15,412 bases of DNA from an uncultured Hungatella sp. GTDB taxonomy: Bacteria > Bacillota > Clostridia > Lachnospirales > Lachnospiraceae. The DNA is taken from positions 1-15,412 of the forward strand of contig CAJUFP010000107.1 in assembly GCA_910585645.1 (NCBI GenBank), given 5' to 3'. Numbering within the stretch: position 1 is the stretch's first letter; each line of letters begins with the position of its first letter. Of this stretch, positions 12,693 through 15,412 are shown one piece after another. A program made the translations under genes and the position numbers. Under the pieces are notes generated by a model. That model searched no databases and was not told the origin of the DNA. It saw only the letters and a list, made by a program, of their open reading frames with translations.

Positions 12693-13949
12693 ATGGAGAT
12701 CATACATAGCAATAAGATCATAACCATCATACGCCGCAGTCTGAACCTTATAGACAAGCGGCTGACCGAGCACGGCGTTAAGGTGATGGTCGTGCTCCAG
12801 GATATGCTAAAGGCGGAGGGCTGTCAGAACATGGAACTTAAGAAAAACTTAAGCCTTCTGGCCCTGCTCCACGATGTGGGAGCCTACCGCACGGAAGAGA
12901 TCGATGATCTGGTAAAATTCGAGATCGGTGATGTGTGGCAGCATTCCATCTACGGATATTTATTTTTGAGAGAATTTACTCCCCTGGGAGAGCTGGCTAA
13001 GGTGGTACTCTACCACCACGCGGACTGCCAGGAGGTGGCCAATCAGCCGGAACACATCCGGCGTTATGCTCAGATGCTCCACGTTGCCGACCGGGCCGTT
13101 GTGTGGCACGACGAGGTAAAGCGCTCAGAAGACCAGCTAAACAAGCATTTTTCCCTGGGCATGGGAACCAAATTCTCACCGGAGGCTGTCCGCCTCTGGC
13201 TCAAGTGCCAGGAATATAAAACCTTTGAAAAGATAGACGACAGCCGCTGTCTGGATGCCGCCCTGAACTGTTGCTGCCTTACGGACAGTGAGGCAACGGA
13301 TTATCTGGCTATGGTCATCCACGCCATTGATTTCAGAAGCCGGGACACAGTAACCCACACCATGGGGGTCATGGAGATCGGGCTGCGTCTTGCCCAGAGG
13401 ATGAGCATCCCTGAGGATGACTGCCAAAAGATCTACTATGGGGCCATGCTCCACGATCTGGGAAAAATCGGCACCCCTGTATCAGTCCTGGAAAAGCCCG
13501 GGCGGCTGACGCCGCAGGAGACAGCCATCATGCAGAACCATGTAGTCTTAAGCGGCCAGATCATTGATGGGTGCGTGGATGAGACCGTCTCCCGCATCGC
13601 CCTCAGGCACCACGAAAAACTGGACGGCTCCGGCTATCCCCTGGGCCTTAAGGAGGAGGATCTCACCCTTCCGGAGCGTCTTATGACCACCGCTGATATC
13701 GTCAGCGCCCTGTGCATGAGCCGCAGCTATAAAGAGGCTTTCTCCAAAGAACAGTGCCTTTCCATTCTTCGGGATATGCTGGAAAACGGAAAGCTGGACC
13801 CGCGGACCGTAACCGCCATGGAAACCTTTTTTGATGAGATCATGGCCCAGGCAGATGAAGAGTGCAGACCCCTGCGGGAAACCTATGAGCGCATCAGCGG
13901 CGAATACCAGGCCATTTTGAAAAAGTATACCCCAAAGGAGACGCCATAA
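12693..13949 (+). CDS. Tandem HD / HD-GYP protein, probable cyclic-di-GMP phosphodiesterase
   Basis: The 418-residue protein carries two HD domains and no membrane segment. The second (about 205-380) is a complete HD-GYP: H222 in VTHTMGV, H254-D255 with K258 in LHDLGKIG, H283 in MQNHVVLSG, then HHEKLDGSGYPLG (306-318) and D335 in TADIVSAL. Such domains hydrolyse cyclic-di-GMP, or in some cases cGAMP. The first (about 15-140) keeps likely metal ligands H27, H60-D61, H84, H108-H109 and D133. It has no GYP motif, so it may be a different phosphohydrolase or a regulatory domain. A cysteine-rich LNCCCL joins the two. The start ATG follows GAGGG with 7-8 bases spacing. No GGDEF or sensor domain is attached. 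Upstream are two terminators, suggesting regulated read-through. Confidence 0.9.
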   Translation: MEIIHSNKIITIIRRSLNLIDKRLTEHGVKVMVVLQDMLKAEGCQNMELKKNLSLLALLHDVGAYRTEEIDDLVKFEIGDVWQHSIYGYLFLREFTPLGELAKVVLYHHADCQEVANQPEHIRRYAQMLHVADRAVVWHDEVKRSEDQLNKHFSLGMGTKFSPEAVRLWLKCQEYKTFEKIDDSRCLDAALNCCCLTDSEATDYLAMVIHAIDFRSRDTVTHTMGVMEIGLRLAQRMSIPEDDCQKIYYGAMLHDLGKIGTPVSVLEKPGRLTPQETAIMQNHVVLSGQIIDGCVDETVSRIALRHHEKLDGSGYPLGLKEEDLTLPERLMTTADIVSALCMSRSYKEAFSKEQCLSILRDMLENGKLDPRTVTAMETFFDEIMAQADEECRPLRETYERISGEYQAILKKYTPKETP

Positions 13950-14016
13950 CACAGGCTTCTTCACAGTGGGACGCTTCGTGCCGTAAGTCAGCCATTCGCC
14001 CACAACAGCCAGCGGC

Positions 14017-14718
14017 TCATCCCAGTTTCAGCATCCTGCACGCGATCCGAAAATAAATCATCAGGCTGAATCCGTCCACAATGGTAGTGATCAAAGGCGC
14101 CGCCATAATAGCCGGATCAAGGTTCAAAAGCCTTGCCGCCACAGGTAGAATCCCTCCCACGGTCTTGGCCAGGGTCACTGTCAAAAACAGGCTCAGCACA
14201 ACTGTAAAACACACTGCCTCATTGCCAGGAAACCGGAGGATCAGCTGAACATAATTTACAGCCCCCAGGATCACCCCCACGATCATTCCCACACAGAGTT
14301 CTTTTAAAAATACCCGAAATATATCCCCTGACTCAATCTCCCCCACTGCCATGCCCCGAATCACCAGGGTACTGCTTTGACTTCCCGCATTGCCTCCAGT
14401 GTCCGTCAGCATGGGGATAAACGTCACCAGCAGAGGAAACGCCGCAAACGCGTCTTCATACTTCCCCAGGATACCCCCTGTGATCATGCTGCTGACCATA
14501 AGGATCAAAAGCCACAGGATCCGGTTTTTCGCAAGGGAAAACACGCTGGTCTCCAGATATGGCTTTTCATCCACAAGACCGTCAACCGTCCCAACGCTCC
14601 TGCCACTTATCCCCCGGTTCCCTAAAAACCAACGAAACCTCTTTGCCGCACCAGGGAAGACATGTCCAAATCCCCCTCTCCCACACATCCGGTTCTCTCT
14701 CATCCTGTCCATTCTCAT
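14017..14718 (-). CDS. MgtE-type magnesium channel, membrane domain only
   Basis: The 233-residue protein corresponds to the C-terminal membrane part of MgtE (PF01769). That part runs from KPYLETSVFSLAKNRILWLL to the end, with about five hydrophobic helices. It has the signature PMLTDTGGNAGSQSS near residues 102-116 and the pore-lining aspartate in LITTIVDGF. The N-terminal MgtE_N and CBS domains, which close the channel at high Mg2+, are absent. They are replaced by about 50 basic, glycine-rich residues unlike CBS. The ATG at 14718 is chosen because AAAGGAGG lies 9 bases upstream; an ATG two codons earlier is too close to it. The good ribosome binding site suggests a real short gene rather than a broken long one. 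It is convergent to the HD-GYP gene, 67 bases apart, with no clear terminator between. Confidence 0.75.
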   Translation of the reverse strand: MRMDRMRENRMCGRGGFGHVFPGAAKRFRWFLGNRGISGRSVGTVDGLVDEKPYLETSVFSLAKNRILWLLILMVSSMITGGILGKYEDAFAAFPLLVTFIPMLTDTGGNAGSQSSTLVIRGMAVGEIESGDIFRVFLKELCVGMIVGVILGAVNYVQLILRFPGNEAVCFTVVLSLFLTVTLAKTVGGILPVAARLLNLDPAIMAAPLITTIVDGFSLMIYFRIACRMLKLG

Positions 14719-14774
14719 TATCATTGTCCTCCTTTCATGTACCTGTGCTCACAAGTTTTGACGGCCGCTTTTTG

Positions 14775-14845
14775 GGTCATTACCCATAGCACCTGTCCGT
14801 CTTAACCATCCCGGCCAATGAAAGGCAGAATCAGGTCATACAAAA
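14775..14845 (-). other. Structured stretch before the MgtE-like gene
   Basis: On the minus strand TGGGT pairs with ACCCA around AATG, and GACGG pairs with CCGTC around it. GTGCT and a later AGCAC could pair instead. This suggests alternative folds between the upstream terminator and the ribosome binding site. I do not see the conserved core of the M-box magnesium riboswitch. Confidence 0.3.
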
Positions 14846-14877
14846 AAGCCATCCCCGCATGCAATCGGGAAATGGCT
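14842..14877 (-). terminator. Terminator between the small ORF and the MgtE-like gene
   Basis: On the minus strand AGCCAT, two T, CCCG (14866-14877) pairs with CGGGGATGGCT (14847-14857) around an 8-base loop, followed by TTTTTT. It is a strong intrinsic terminator. It lies about 125 bases before the MgtE-like start, with no clear promoter between. Confidence 0.8.
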
Positions 14878-14910
14878 ATCACAAACGCAGATCAAAACAC
14901 TCAGGCAGCC

Positions 14911-15048
14911 TTAAAGCCACCGCCGAAAGCAGTAATACCAGGCAGTGACAACAAGACAGCACGCATTCCTAAGGTCCGCTCCCGCCGTCATACTCATACG
15001 TTCATGATAAGCTGATTCTGCTTCTCTTTTATAACTTCGGCCTTCCAT
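14911..15048 (-). CDS. Small ORF (45 residues), possible leader peptide
   Basis: The frame starts at an ATG with AAAGGAG 9 bases before it and ends with TAA about 35 bases before a strong terminator. The product begins MEGRSYKREAESAYHERM and has a hydrophobic, cysteine-containing end (NACCLVVTAWYYCFRRWL) that could be a short membrane-associated helix. I do not recognise it. A promoter lies about 90 bases upstream. It may be a small membrane protein in its own right, or a leader peptide whose translation controls the terminator before the MgtE-like gene. Confidence 0.5.
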   Translation of the reverse strand: MEGRSYKREAESAYHERMSMTAGADLRNACCLVVTAWYYCFRRWL

Positions 15049-15138
15049 CTTGTTTCACTCCTTTCTCACCTTTGCTTTCCGCTGTGTTTTTTGCAGGCCG
15101 CCCCAAGAACCTTGTCTGGAAACTGCCAGCTTTTGTTT

Positions 15139-15166
15139 AGTTTACCACAAATCTCTGAAAAATCAA
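15139..15166 (-). promoter_or_regulatory. Promoter upstream of the 45-residue ORF
   Basis: On the minus strand TTGATT (15161-15166), 16 bases, then TAAACT (15139-15144), with a TGG extended -10 just before it. The resulting transcript would carry the small ORF, the terminator and, on read-through, the MgtE-like gene. Confidence 0.5.
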
Positions 15167-15245
15167 CCTATAATGCTTATTTCTGGAGGCTAATTTTCTT
15201 GTCCGCCCGTCTGTATAGGTGCGAAATCCTGTGACTTAGGCTCTT

Positions 15246-15266
15246 AAGAACCAGTTCTTGTATAAA
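15246..15266 (+). promoter_or_regulatory. Palindrome AAGAAC-CA-GTTCTT beside a -10-like TATAAA
   Basis: A perfect 6-base inverted repeat with a 2-base centre (15246-15259) directly abuts TATAAA (15261-15266). This arrangement suits an operator over a plus-strand promoter, although no good -35 is visible. The target gene would start outside the window. Confidence 0.35.
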
Positions 15267-15412
15267 ATGGAAAAATAATGAAATTGGTGTATTGTTTAGT
15301 GAGCAAAGGGGGGCGGGGATTGTCGTGGGGCCAGACAGAGAAGGAGAGATGTCCCGCCCGGGTTCAGATATGCCAAGCATTCCGATGAGCCCTTAAAGCG
15401 GGAACCAGTCGG

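Larger units (their letters stand above)
15049..15412. other. Right-edge region without a clear gene
   Basis: It holds a minus-strand promoter (15139-15166), a palindrome beside a TATAAA (15246-15266), and GGGCGGG (15311-15317) facing CCCGCCC (15353-15359) as a long-range inverted repeat. A 67-codon minus-strand frame at the end is unlike a protein. Regulatory sequence for a plus-strand gene beyond the window is likely. Confidence 0.5.

Noticed and set aside
14719..15166. M-box magnesium riboswitch upstream of the MgtE-like gene
   Set aside because: I looked for the conserved M-box core sequences in the minus-strand leader and did not find them.
15177..15380. A 67-codon minus-strand frame at the right edge
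   Set aside because: Weak ribosome binding site, low-complexity content and overlap with likely regulatory palindromes.
1..15412. CRISPR arrays, tRNA or rRNA genes, transposases
   Set aside because: No regularly spaced repeats, no cloverleaf or rRNA sequence recognised, and no transposase-like protein in any frame.

Overview
The window looks like chromosome from a Clostridia bacterium, probably Lachnospiraceae. The reasons are consensus sigma-A promoters (TTGACA/TATAAT, 16-17 bp spacing), strong AGGAGG ribosome binding sites, U-tailed intrinsic terminators and the gene families present. Assignment to a genus is not possible from the sequence alone.

Left part (1-8870, nearly all on the minus strand). 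Reading from right to left there are two linked transcription units. The first is a PadR-type regulator (8253-8798) whose stop codon overlaps the start of a large three-part protein (6532-8256). That protein joins an NADPH-dependent FMN reductase/flavodoxin-like domain, an SCP2-like domain and a polytopic membrane domain. The unit has a consensus promoter with an inverted repeat lying across it, so it is probably self-regulated. The second is an oxidative half-TCA operon: aconitase (3982-6312), citrate synthase (2632-3975) and NAD-type isocitrate dehydrogenase (1631-2629). Together these turn oxaloacetate and acetyl-CoA into 2-oxoglutarate, most likely to feed glutamate synthesis. Its promoter sits on the last codons of the flavoprotein gene. 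It is followed by a long structured leader that has an attenuator-like hairpin and resembles part of the glycine riboswitch. An AraC-family regulator (260-1447) follows the operon. The first 127 bases may hold the 3' end of a plus-strand gene followed by a hairpin.

Middle part (8871-12692). A divergent intergenic region carries an inverted-repeat structure and two minus-strand terminator-like hairpins, possibly a small RNA or a repeat element. Then come three plus-strand genes that look more AT-rich than their surroundings: a MurR/RpiR regulator, a GH1 6-phospho-beta-glucosidase starting at TTG, and a small cysteine-containing TIGR04076-family protein ending in a clear terminator. This is a carbohydrate-use cassette without its PTS transporter. 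A gene-free region follows, with a strong promoter and two successive terminators ahead of the next gene.

Right part (12693-15412). A plus-strand protein with two HD domains, the second a full HD-GYP, is a likely cyclic-di-GMP phosphodiesterase. Convergent to it is a short MgtE-type magnesium channel that consists only of the membrane domain and lacks the usual N and CBS domains. Upstream of the channel on the same strand lies a promoter, a 45-codon small ORF with a good ribosome binding site, and a strong terminator, which could form an attenuated leader.

The most interesting material is regulatory. Three separate genes or operons (aconitase, HD-GYP, MgtE-like) have long leaders that contain terminators, and none of the leaders matches a class I can name with confidence.
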